Assembly: GCA_009193035.1 (NCBI GenBank)
Contig: SWDT01000145.1
Coordinates: 1-64,000, forward strand
Direction: 5' to 3'
Length of the DNA stretch: 64,000 bases
Source of the DNA: Halicephalobus mephisto
Taxonomy: Eukaryota > Nematoda > Chromadorea > Rhabditida > Panagrolaimidae
The position numbers and the translations under genes are program-made. Below, one piece after another: positions 21,673 through 32,848 of the stretch (positions are counted from its first letter, which is position 1; each line of letters starts with the position of its first letter). The notes under the pieces were generated by a model. The model saw nothing but the letters and a program-made list of their open reading frames with translations, did no database searches and was not told the origin of the DNA.

Positions 21673-21819
21673 ATAGAAAACACTGAACCTGGGCAAGATT
21701 TCGACATATGGAAAAATTTTAATAAGTCCCACTTTCGTAACAATGACAATTTAAAAATTTTTTTTGCAAAAAAATAAACTTGTTTTTCGAGGATTACTGT
21801 AATATGAATAATGATCTTT

Positions 21820-22150
21820 TTATTGTTTATAATTACTGTAGTGTAGGATTCTTAACTTCTAAGAGTTGACACATAGTTAAGTATCTTAGATACCATAATC
21901 TAGAAGGTTCTAAATTTAATCAAGAATTTAATTCTAAAAAACTGATTTCGAAATAATTCCACATAAAACTGAAATCACCATTCAGGTTACTATAATTTGA
22001 ATTAGAATCTTTCCAACATCCATGATTACTGTAGTGTAGAATTGTTAACTTCTAGAAATAAACATAAAGTCATGTACTTCAGATACCGTAATCTAGAAGT
22101 CTCTAGATTTAATCAAGAATTTAATTCTAAAAAACTGATTTCGGAATTTT
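21820..22150. repeat. ~195-bp dispersed repeat, two copies (osm-3/hyl-2 spacer)
   Basis: It carries the signature 'gattactgtagtgtagaatt .. agataccgtaatctagaag .. atcaagaatttaattctaa'. Other copies lie at 39230-39560, 41510-42300, 48596-48755 (inverted) and 52055-52345. Confidence 0.8.
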
Positions 22151-22504
22151 GCAAGATTAGAACTGTTGTGAAAAATAGAAATTATAGTCTACTGTAGTTT
22201 CCAAAAAGCTCTAAAATTCGTGTTGAGACAACTTTGAAAAAATTCAAATTTTTACGATTAACTACAAAATAATCGTCACAGAATACTGTAACTTCCAAAT
22301 TTTAAACATTCGTGTTGAGACATTTCTGTAAAAAAATTAAATTCCTTATTACGAAATACTGTAAAATTCCAAAATAAATAATTTCATATCTTACTGTAGT
22401 TTCTAAAACTTTCAAAAATTCTTCTCGAGACGATTTATATTTTAACTTTTACGTCATATACAGTATCCTTCGAGTAATTGTTTCAAAAATGAAAATTAAA
22501 TAAT

Positions 22505-24504
22505 TTATTGTCCTTTTTTGGCATCTCTTTGACTTCGACTTTTTTCAATTTTTTTACGTCTTTCTGAAGACGGCTTCTCGTCGTCTTCTGAATCTGACCG
22601 AACATCTGCTGCTTCGCCTACTGTAACTGATCGGATTACGATACGCATGATGATGAAAGTCCAGAAAAGATGAAGAACAAGAAGACCCAAAAGCATGATT
22701 ATGATAAATCTCGGAACATATGGAATTTGGAACGGATTCAGAATCACATAATCAGGCTGAATAAGTCCTGGAGCTTCGAAGAACGCTGATCTCAATAACA
22801 CAAACGGATAATACCCTAATCTAGTAGCAAACCAACTGAAATTTAAAGAATTATAAAAACTAAAATTAAAAAAAACAAAAATCATAGAAATTTTAAATCC
22901 TAAAATTTAAAAAATCATGAAAATCATAAAACTTTAAAAATTATAAGAATTTAAAAGATTATAAAATTTTAAAAAACAAAAATTATAAAATTTTAAAAAA
23001 TCAAAAAATTACCTGAGTAAAAAGAAAATAAAACAGATATTGACCATATAACTTGGATAATTACCGTAACGGACGAGTTTTCCACCTTCGAGAATAATGT
23101 CGCTGATATCGTGGGACAAAAGAACCAAAGTTCCGACTCTGACGAAGTTAATTGTCCAACTTACGGAAAGTAGTAATATGGTTATAATATGATGAATAAC
23201 AAGTTCCCAAAAATCCGATCTTTTAACATCAAAAATACTTCCGATGAGCAACGTATAATAGAATCCCGTTTCTATCATGTAGTACCACCTGAAAATAATT
23301 ATAAAAAATTAAAAATTAAAAATTAAAATTCTAAAAAAAATTAAAAATTAAAAATTCCAAAATTTTACAATTATAAAAAATAAAACTTTTTAAAAATTAC
23401 TTTAAGACAAATTTTTAGGAAATTCCAAACTAATTATATTACAAAAAAATCTAAAATTAAATTTTCTAAAATTTTAAAATAATTAAACTTAAAAAAATTA
23501 AAAATTTCGAAAATTAAAAATAAAATATTCTTTACAAAATCATTTTAAAAAGAATTTTTAAAACATTTTAAAAAATTCCAAACTCCTACTATTATAAAAA
23601 ATTAATATTGTTAAAAAAAATATTTCGAAACATTTTGGATATTTTTGAAACTTCCAAAATTTCGGTTTTAGATAGATTACAAAATTACATTATTTAAAAA
23701 AATCAAAATCTACTTTTTTAAAATGATCTCAGAATAAATTTTTAAAATTTTAATTAAATTTTAGAAAACTAAAAATTTTCGAACTTTTCAAAATTTCAAA
23801 TTTCCACAAAATCCTAAAAATTTCGAAATTAAATTTTTAAATTTTAAATTAAATTTTTTATTTTGTTAATTTTTTAAAAATTTTTAATTGAATTTTTTTT
23901 TAATTTTAAAAATTTTTAATTGATTTTTTTAAAATTTTTAATTGATTTTTTAAACATTTTCAACAATGTTTGTTTTTAGGATAATTCTCGATGAGTTATT
24001 GTTCCTCATAAACCCGAAAAATGAGTTACAATCTAAAACGTTGCTAAGTGACCTTGATGTTTCCATAAAACCAAAAATCCCAGGATATAGAGCGAAAAAT
24101 TCCACTTACCATATGGCTGAATCTATTTTATGAAAAGGATATCCAATCCAGCATTGAGTAACGTCCATCAACCATGGCTTATCCGACAGTATGGTTAATC
24201 CATATCCAAACAAAAAACAATACGCAATAAATCTGAACATACATTCCAAAACACGTTTGGATCGAGAATACTTAGCAAATCCGCCCATCAGATGCTTCCA
24301 GATCCTTGATTTAAGTTCATTTTTCGGGATGACCCCCAGCAGAGCCCCTATCCCGAACCCTACATATGCTTCTAGGAAAATCCGAAATATCAAAATAGGA
24401 ACAGCAAAGTAAATCGGATATATCAAGTCTTCAAATTTCGACGGAATTTCATCCCAACTGACATTTCTAGGTAACCAATATTTAGCATCCCAAAATATCG
24501 ACAT
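22505..24504 (-). CDS. hyl-2: Ceramide synthase (TLC/Lag1 family), HYL-2-like
   Basis: Exons 24504-24110, 23288-23013 and 22835-22505 give 333 aa. The ATG stands five bases after an acceptor (TTTTTAG), suggesting a trans-spliced leader. The protein has about six membrane segments. The Lag1 motif includes DFWELVIHHIITILLLSVSW with His164-His165, then HDISDIILE (His191, Asp192, Asp195), the residues the family needs for N-acylation of sphingoid bases in the ER. There is no homeobox-like domain. The C-terminus is highly charged (SDSEDDEKPSSERRKK), as in other ceramide synthases regulated by phosphorylation. Length and the absence of a long N-terminal extension favour hyl-2 over hyl-1 or lagr-1, but the paralogue call is tentative. 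Confidence 0.85.
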
Positions 24505-25510
24505 TGAATCTAAAAATAAAATATATAATTTTAAAAAAAACTAAAAATTTTAAAAAATACAACAATTTGCACTTTTCTAATTCTAGTGCAATGGTCGCCA
24601 AATAGTGACATTATCGAGAGCAGGTACGCTATACTCCACGATGGGCTTCCGCAGAACAACTCACTCTGGCCCCCATCTTGGTCGCCAATGTTTGCTTTTG
24701 TGTTGTTCTCGTCCACAACCGAAATAAAAAGGCGGGATTAAGTGCCTATGGCAAAATCGGCTGATCATTCGATATAAGGCTCTACGACAGTTGTTCCCTA
24801 GCAAAATTTGGTCCCTATTTTTCTTTTTAATTTCCATCGATTTCGAAATTTTTTTAAAATTATTTTTTTTACTTAACTGAAATATTAATTTAACTACAAA
24901 AATTTGATATAAAAATAAATGATATATCACAAAATAAGAGATCGACTGTCATATAGCCGATTTTTTACGGCATTTGGTTCCTATTTTTCTTCTTTTTAAT
25001 TTGCATTGGTTTCGAAATTATTTTTTTTTACTTAACTAAAATATTAATTTAATTATTAATAACATTAATATAAAACCGAAATAAATTATATATTACGAAA
25101 TAGAGGGACCAAATATCGCCGGGGGCAACTGTCGTACAGCTGGTTGTATGATAACAATTACGAAACAACTGCCGCACAAAATCGGCTGTACGACAGTTGC
25201 CTCCCAACGACGTTTGTTCCCCTTTGACTCGCGCTGATTTCGAAATTTTTTAAATTAATTTTTTTTAAAATATTAACTATTAAAAAATAATACAAAAACG
25301 AAATAGGATAAATTTTACGAAATAAAAAAGCAAATGTTGCACAATTTATTCGATATAATTACGGATATATAAAACCATAAATTTTCTTCAAAATTATACA
25401 ATTTTTATAAAACTATATAATCAAAAATTTTATCTTAATAAAAATAATTTTTTCAATCCGACAAATTTGCATTGATAACACGAAAATGTCGTACTTTTTA
25501 TGGTTGGAGT
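24505..25510. other. hyl-2 upstream region with foldback repeats
   Basis: 24550-24780 is non-repetitive and less AT-rich, a candidate promoter. 24780-25240 contains three related copies of 'ggtccctatttttc' modules. The last two are in inverse orientation and form a foldback: 'gggggcaactgtcgtacagc' against 'gctgtacgacagttgcctcc' around 25115-25205. No ORF of substance is present. Confidence 0.6.
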
Positions 25511-27991
25511 TCAATCTTGTCCGTAGACCACTCCTATTTGTCGACGCACCTCGTCCAACACCTCCAGCGTTTTTAATGATTCATCCAAAGAATGGACGTC
25601 ACTTTCCTTTTTTCCTTTTTGTAGACAATCAAAAACATGGTCTGCTTCATATCGAAGTCCAGAAGAACAATTGAAATTATATTTGGCGTCATCAATCAAG
25701 GGAAAAATCAATGGTTCAATTTCTGGTTTTCTTTGTTCTGCCGTACGTGGATGAACAATTAATTTCTGTGGACACCAGAAAAACCTCGGAATCTGCAATT
25801 TGTCTTACAAAAAAAACCACTTTATTTCGAGTAACCTTTTAAGATAGATCATTTTTCAACATTACTTTCAGAATTCTCGTTCAATTTTTGTTGAAAAATC
25901 TCCCAAAATGAAAAAATCAGAAAAATTGGAAAATTTCATATATCAAAAGTCAAAAAATAAAAATAAATTCACTTATTTCTCGAACAAAATGTTGACACGA
26001 TTTCAGAATTCCTATTTTTTATTTTAATAATTTTTGAATAACTGGATTTTTTTCTTTCTAAAACGAGAAAATCAGAAAAATAAGAAAATTTGATATATCG
26101 AAAATTAAAAATAAAAATTATTTCGCTTATTTCTCGAGCGAAATTTCGACAATCTACTCCAGAATTGTTGTTTTTCTATTTTAATAATTAATTTCCACAA
26201 TTAAGCCTATTTTTAGTGATCACAACTCTTCAATCATTTTTTAAACAAAATTAAAAACAAAAAATTAAAATTTGCATATTTTCCAGATTTTTTCGTTTCG
26301 GAGAAACTCCCAGGATTTCTAATATAAATTTGCCGAATATATTCTTTAAAAAATCTCAAAATTGATCGATGAATCACTTCAAAAAGGTACTCAGAGCAAA
26401 CTGTTTTCCTTTCTGCTTATTAACCAACGACGATAAAACTGACCTCAAGATATCCTTCACTTAAACTGATAAAAGCGCTATTTGGAGAGTTATCAACAGC
26501 AGAACAGAACAGATTAGCCTTCCCGCCATTGGGAAACTCGAGAATCATTGATGTCCAAAGATCGCATCCTAAAAACAAAGCGATTAAAAAATTTAATAGA
26601 GGACAAAAAACAAAAAATCAGAGAACTTTTAAAAAAAGAAATTGAAAAAATATAAAAAATTACAACATCCTCAAAGTACAAGTCCTTGAAGGATGATTCT
26701 GATTTTAATTGTGGTTTTTTTACACATATTGGTAACTTGATATATGAAAATTAACCCTAAAAAGTAAATGAAGAATTTTGTACCTTGTATATCCAAATTC
26801 GGAAAGTTCTGGATATATCTAGGAAGGATGTAGATCACAACATTGATTTCGAAATCACCGCAGGAAACCTTAATTTTAGGCTATTTTAGTTTTTAGAAAG
26901 TTCTAGAAATTCGCTTTGAGACAATTTCATAGAAAAGTTCATATATAATTTTTACAACAATATTACTCATTTCGAAATTTATAAAATTACGAAATAATTA
27001 AACAAAATCAAAATTATTAGATATGCTACGGTGGTTTCTAAGTTCCCAAAAATTTTCTTCAAAATTATTTCGCAATAAAATGTATTTTTGATTTTGCATA
27101 ATACTATAAAAGTCGAACCTTGGTCATCCTTTCCAGCAACAGCGGTAATCTTCTTAGGTCTTTCTTGAAAAACCCAAAGAGCAAATTGAACCGTATAGGA
27201 CCCGATATCGACGATCGGGGTCTGACCTTTCTCGACCCAAAAGCGGTTATTTGGCTGAAAATAATTCAAATTATAAAAATTTCTAATTTAAAAAATTTAA
27301 ATGAAAAAAATAAAAAAAAATTTAAATTATAAAAATAAAAATAAATTTGAATTATAAAAATTTAAATTATAAAAATAAAAATTTGAATTATAAAAATTTT
27401 AAATTTAAATTACAAAGATTTTAAATTATAAAAAACTTTTAAAATTTAAATTTCAAAATTACTAAAAGTTAAATTACAAAAAATTCTTAAAAAACTTACT
27501 AAATGAGGAACAGCAAAATTTGCAGATACTCCTCTGGGTTCACCTAGAGTTTTGTCTTGGATGATTTTTCGGATTTCTTTATAAACAGGGAAAAATCGGC
27601 TCCATGTGGCTTCCATCAAGAACAAATTTTTTTCTCTTGCTTTCTGAAACAGAGGTTTGGCTTCTTTCACGTTCGGGGCAATCGGTTTTTCACACAAAAC
27701 ATGTTTTCCAAAATCCAAAGCCTTCAAAGTGGTCGAAGCGTGTTCGTGATTAACTACCCCAATGTAGACAACATCGACATTTTCGTCCTTGAAAAGCTCG
27801 TCATAAGATCCATAAGTTTTGACAGAGGAATCAAGATTAAGTTGTTTTTTAAAATTCTCAGCTTTATTGTGATTTCTCGCAGCAACAGCGACAATTTTGT
27901 TTTTATTGATGCATTTTCTCAAAGATTGAGCGAAATCATGACTGATATCTCCACATCCGACGATTCCCCACCGGAGTTCGGTCAATGTCAT
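25511..27991 (-). CDS. Gfo/Idh/MocA oxidoreductase, trans-1,2-dihydrodiol dehydrogenase (DHDH) type
   Basis: Exons 27991-27500, 27254-27119, 26568-26444 and 25792-25511 give 344 aa, close to the usual ~335. The N-terminal Rossmann fold has GIVGCGDIS (9-17), and the cofactor-site EKP is at 101-103. The motif DIGSY (Asp180, Tyr184) corresponds to the catalytic Asp-x3-Tyr of mammalian DHDH. The C-terminal beta-sheet domain contains FPNGGKANLFCS. The expected reaction is NADP+-dependent oxidation of dihydrodiols or reduction of small dicarbonyls or sugars in the cytosol. The ATG lies 18 bp after an acceptor, implying trans-splicing. Introns 2 and 3 hold two of the window's most striking repeats (26734-27017 and 25890-26310). 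Confidence 0.87.
25890..26310 (-). repeat. Dispersed repeat, arm 2 of the inverted pair (DHDH intron 3)
   Basis: This is the inverse of 16273-16740. It contains 'gatatatcgaaaattaaaaa', 'tttctcgagcgaaatttcga', 'ttaatttccacaattaagcc' and 'ttttccagattttttcgttt' in reverse order relative to arm 1. A partial duplicate of its first part lies at 25890-26000. Confidence 0.8.
26734..27017 (+). repeat. 284-bp dispersed repeat, copy B (DHDH intron 2)
   Basis: Identical as read to 11963-12246, same strand. It sits in the intron between the exons ending at 27119 and starting at 26568, antisense to that gene. Confidence 0.88.
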
Positions 27992-29542
27992 TGTTTGAAT
28001 TTTATTCCTGAAAAAAACACTGAAAAATAAATTTAAAAAAAACATTTATTTTAAAATTTACTTTTCAGTGTTTTTTTAGATTGAAAAGTAAATTTTAAAG
28101 TAAATTTTTAAAAAGCAGTGAAAAATAAATTTTAAAATAAATCTAAAAAATATTGAAAAATAAAGAATTACAGAAAAATTAAAATAGAAAAAGAAATTGA
28201 ACCTTCTGAGTCGGGGGAAATTTTCAGCAGAGCATAAAAAGGAAGCGAAATCAAATTTTGGTCTCTCATCGAACACAAAACATAAACAACAATAATCAAT
28301 TATATTAATCAGATCAGTGATTTAATACATTAATCAAATTATTTACGTAGTATATTAATCGAAATACTTACCTATTAATTGAATTCCTTGCTTAATATAT
28401 CAATCGGATTTTTATCAATTGTATTCATTGAAGCACCTGTAATATTAATGAAATCACTTACTTCACATATCATCTTAATTATTTACCTGTAACATTGATC
28501 AAATCACTTATTTCATATATCGATCGAATTATTTACCTGTAACATTGATCAAATCATTTACTTCATATATCGATCGAATTATTTACCTGTAATATTAATC
28601 AAATCACTTACTTCACATATAGATCAAATTATTTACCTGTAACATTGATCAAATCACTTACTTCACATATCATCTTAATTATTTACCTGTAACATTGATC
28701 AAATCACTTATTTCATATATCGATCGAATTATTTACCTGTAACATTGATCAAATCATTTACTTCACATATAGATCAAATTATTTACCTGTAACATTGACT
28801 ATATCATTTAATATATCAATCGGATCACTTACCTGCAATATTAATCAAATTATTTGATATATCAACCTAATTATCTACCTGTAATATTATTAATCAAATA
28901 ATTTAATATATCAATTGGATTATTTACTTGATATATCAATCGGATCACTTGCGTATTATGTTACCTAATTCTATCTACTAACAAGTAAAATTCTTCTAAA
29001 TGTAATCGCACAGGATATCAGAATCCATGTAAAATCAAGATTTCATCATAATCACTCAGATAATTCAAAAAACACGTTTGCAAATAATTTTCACAAAATT
29101 CACGTAAGAACCAAACTCAACTTGAATCAATCCACTCGCAGTGACTTATATCTTAAAAAAGGAAAAATTGACATCATTAACACTCAATAAAAAAGAATAA
29201 ATGATCTATTTGGACGTCTTACCAAAACTCTCTTTAGTCTATATCCCAAAAAAGGAAAAATTGGCCTAACTCGCATTTATTAAAAAAGAGTGTTTTCAAC
29301 TAGAACAAATTGCCAAAGTTTGGCGGGTTCAAGCAAGTTTAAATTATTAATTTTTCTTTTTTAAATTTACTCTTTAGTATTTCCCAATTAAATTTATATA
29401 TTTTGCACAAATTATTTGATTACTGTATTTATTGAAAATATTCATTTTGATAAAATTTATTTAAAAATTCACAAAAATTTTTAATTGAAATCTTCCACCA
29501 GGATTTTCACACACCAGTAACGATGACCCTCCATTACAGTAT
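27992..29542. other. Spacer between DHDH-like gene and hmt-1
   Basis: It contains the DHDH leader acceptor at about 28010, A-rich sequence to 28300, a 50-bp minisatellite from 28320 to 28960, and unique AT-rich sequence up to the hmt-1 stop at 29543. No supported gene. Confidence 0.6.
28320..28960. repeat. ~50-bp minisatellite, about 12 copies
   Basis: The unit contains 'ttatttacctgtaacattga' followed by 'tcaaatcacttatttcatat' and 'atcgatcgaat'. It starts about 330 bp upstream of the DHDH start codon, so it may sit in that gene's promoter. Each unit holds several short palindromes (TGATCA-like, ATCGAT, GATATATC). Confidence 0.85.
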
Positions 29543-32500
29543 TCATTCTACATTCCTACTAGCGTACTGCATCGCCCAGAGCTGGTAATAATCCCCTTTT
29601 TTTTCCAGTAATTCCTCGTGAGTCCCGACTTCGACGATATCTCCATCTTTAAGAACGATGATTTTTTTTGCATTTCTTACTGTAGAAAGTCTATGAGCCA
29701 CAATAAATGCTATTTTTTCTTGACTAATAAGTTGAAATTCATCTTGAACCAAGTTCTCTGTTGCATAATCCAGAGCCGATGTAGCTTCATCCAAAAGTAA
29801 AATTTTCGGATTTCTCAACAACGTCCTCGCGATTGCCACTCTTTGACGTTCGCCTCCACTCAATTTCAATCCTCTTTCTCCAACGATGGTTTCATATTGA
29901 TTCGGTAATCCTTGGATAAATTCATGGATTTGAGCAGCTTTCGCAACTTCAATAATCTCTTCCAACTTCGCCTCTGGTTTACCGTATCCAATATTGTAGG
30001 CCAAAGTGTCGTTGAAAAGCACCACATCCTGAGGCACTATCCCGATGTTAGTCCGAAGATCCTTGACTTTAAATTTCCTGATATCTATGTCGTTGATCTT
30101 TATAGATCCCCCTGTGACGTCATAAAGTCTAAACAAAAGACGAATTAATGTGGATTTCCCAGCGCCTGTGGCTCCCACGATCCCCACAGTGTCTCCCGCA
30201 GCAGCCGAGAAGGTAATCCCTTTGAGGACTTGCTGGTCTTCATGGTAGGAAAAACAAACATTGTCAAACATCACAGTAAAGGGCATTTTCGGGATTAATT
30301 CTGGATCTGACGGATCTCCAATTTCCACTTCTTCGTTCAAAAATTCAAACATGTTCTCCATGTCCACGAAGGCGTTCTGAATAGTACGGTACAGAGTTCC
30401 GAAGAAATTCAAAGGACCGTAAAGCTGAAGCAAGTAAGTAGTAAACATTATATAATCCCCTGCGGTGTAGACACTATCCGGAACAGAAATAAAATAACCG
30501 ATCAGAACACATCCAAAAAGCATACTGATTCCGATGATGAAATTTTGAAGAAAATTCAGAAGATTCATCGAAGAAGAATTTTTATATTCTGCTTTTTGAA
30601 ATTCTGCAATTGCATTACGGTAACGATGGTATTCTGTCATTTCGGCACAAAACTGCTTCACTGTTTCGCAATTCAGAAGCGAATCCACTCCGATAAATTG
30701 CCATTGATTTTCGGCAGCATTCATTTCACGTCTATGTTTGATTCTCCATTCAGTAACCAAGATAGTAACAACTGAAATTTTTCCATAATTTTATTACGAA
30801 AATCTTGTGTAAATTTTTACAAAATAGTCTCGACACGAATTTTCGAAATTTTTAAAAACTAAAATAACCTAAAATTTTAGTTTTCAAAGATGACTATTCT
30901 GTAATTTTGTATAATTTCGTAATACTTCATATATCGAAGAAATTATATATGGATTTTTTACGAAATGGTCTGGGGGAGAATTTCTGAATCTTGGTAGAAA
31001 TTAAGATGGCTTAAAATTTCAGTTTTCAAAGATGACTATTTCGTAATCTTATGCAATTTGACAATTAATAAGATATTGTAAAATTCATGAATTATTTTAC
31101 AAAGTTCTCTCGAGGAGAACTTCTAGAAAACTCTGAAATCCAAAGTGGCCTAAAATTTTGGTTTTCCGTGAGTGATTTCGTAATAAATTCTTCGGAGCTG
31201 AATTCTTCTTAGATATGCCTAAAATTCCTAAATTAGGATCATACAAGCTGCATAATCCTCTATCTACTCTAGAAAGTTAATTTTCATATATGGAATCACC
31301 CGTAAATATCCTAAAGACTATAGTATTAAAATACCCTGTAGAAAATTAGTTTTTTTGTTGTAATTTAAATCATTGCAAAACGTACCTAAATAAACGACCA
31401 TAGTTATGAAGACAAGTCCGCCGAAGTACATGTTGTAAGCCACGAAGAAGAAAGTAGTCGCGATGATTATGTCGATGATGGTCGGAGTCACGTTGAACAG
31501 GATATACATCAGAAGAGTCTGGATCGACTTTGTTCCACGGTCCATGATCCGGATTATTTCGCCGGTTTTTCTCGATAAATGCCATTTCAGGGAGAGCTTG
31601 TGGAGATGAAGGAACATTTCCGATTGTACCTTCATGGTCGTGTTTTGGCTCACTGGAATCCACAATTGGCTTCTGAGTGTATTCAGAAATCCGCCCATGG
31701 CTGAAAAGAAGATGTTACAATTATTTCAAAACAAAACTAACCGCTTCCTTGGAGGAATTTGATGATGGCGGATGTGATGATCAGTTGATAGCAGAATATC
31801 CCCTTGGACAGGTCGTCTATGATCCATTTCGTGTAGAGTGGATATATAATATTCGTAATTCTGCCGATAACGAGTAACAGAGCACATATGAAAATCCGAA
31901 GTTGCAAAATAAACTGTTTTTTTGGCCAGATGTAGTGCAGGACTGTCCTCAAAGCCCGTTCGATTTTCAGCCATTTCTGAAGAAATTTCATATATGGAAA
32001 TTTACAAACCTAGACTTACCCCGTTAGGATTATTACAATCTCGGAGTGTTTTCCGAAGTACAATGAGATTCAAGGATAAAAAAGACAAAACAACTTCGAC
32101 GATGCCGTAGACGAAATATGGCGAATCTAGCGGACTGTAAAAGTTTTATTTGATTTGAAAAATATAAAACTTACTTTGGTTGAAAGTAATTCTTCCAGAA
32201 GACAACCAATGGGACTAATAGGAAGAATTCAACAAGGTATAAAAAAACCAAAATCGTCGACGGATTTTGACGATAAGTATCGAAAAATGGAAAAATCAAA
32301 ATAGCAGTCCAATAAGCCGAATGGGATACTGCCCATATATAAAATCCAGGTAGAAGTTTAAGTTGATCAATATGAGCAAAGAAATAAATCCATGGAGAAA
32401 CGATTATGACTATGTTGAAAATCAAAACTGTCACGAAAGATTTCGTCAACGGTCCTTCTCGTCTTTGAGGACTTCTGGAATTTTCATGTAATCTATGGTA

Positions 32501-32641
32501 ATTATTTCTTCGATTACATATAGTTTTTAGGAAATATCCAAAAGAAAGAATAAAAATTGAAATTAAATAAATTCCGCTGGTGGTTATTCCGTAAGTGCAG
32601 ATGTTCGGAGGAAGAAACTTCCATTCTGGGCATATGTTCAT
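29543..32641 (-). CDS. hmt-1: HMT-1 half-molecule ABC transporter (ABCB6-like, heavy-metal tolerance)
   Basis: Exons 32641-32175, 32134-32020, 31976-31742, 31700-31386 and 30771-29543 give 786 aa (recalled HMT-1 length about 800). An N-terminal extension with about five extra membrane helices (residues 1-190), typical of HMT-1/ABCB6, precedes a six-helix ABC membrane domain and one nucleotide-binding domain. The latter has Walker A GATGAGKST (about 577-585), Q-loop VPQD, signature LSGGERQ (681-687), Walker B ILLLDEATSALD (about 701-712) and H-loop AHRLST. Family role: transport of phytochelatin or glutathione conjugates for cadmium and metal detoxification at intracellular membranes. The ATG lies about 10 bp after a TTTTCAG acceptor. 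The gene is head-to-head with ift-139, with 207 bp between start codons. Confidence 0.92.
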
Positions 32642-32797
32642 TTTCAAACACTGAAAATTACTTATGTAATAATGTCACTACAAAATCCATATATGAAAAG
32701 CAAAATTAAGACCGTGAAATGCAAGTTCAAAATCAGCGCTGAACGAAACGAGGGATAGTGACTTTTAGCCAAGTGCGGCCCGGGAACAGTGTCCTTT

Positions 32798-32811
32798 GTT
32801 GCCTTGGAGAC
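32798..32811 (+). promoter_or_regulatory. X-box (RFX/DAF-19 site) in the ift-139/hmt-1 bidirectional promoter
   Basis: GTTGCCTTGGAGAC fits RYYNYY-N2-RRNRAC at every constrained position. It ends 37 bp before the ift-139 ATG (32849) and is 157 bp from the hmt-1 ATG. Ciliary IFT genes of nematodes are typically driven by one such site within about 200 bp of the start, so this is the expected regulatory element for this gene. Confidence 0.78.
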
Positions 32812-32848
32812 ACTCTTATTTTTTACTTTTAATTTTGTGTTTTTAGAA

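Larger units (their letters stand above)
20534..22504. other. osm-3 upstream region and hyl-2 3' flank
   Basis: From 20580 to 20990 there are roughly 60-bp degenerate repeats ('aaattgagaagttcgaaactcaaaaat'). 21100-21520 is A-rich low complexity. 21529-21700 is a less AT-rich island holding the X-box, a plausible osm-3 promoter and leader. 21820-22150 holds two copies of the ~195-bp dispersed repeat. No additional coding exon was found. Confidence 0.6.
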
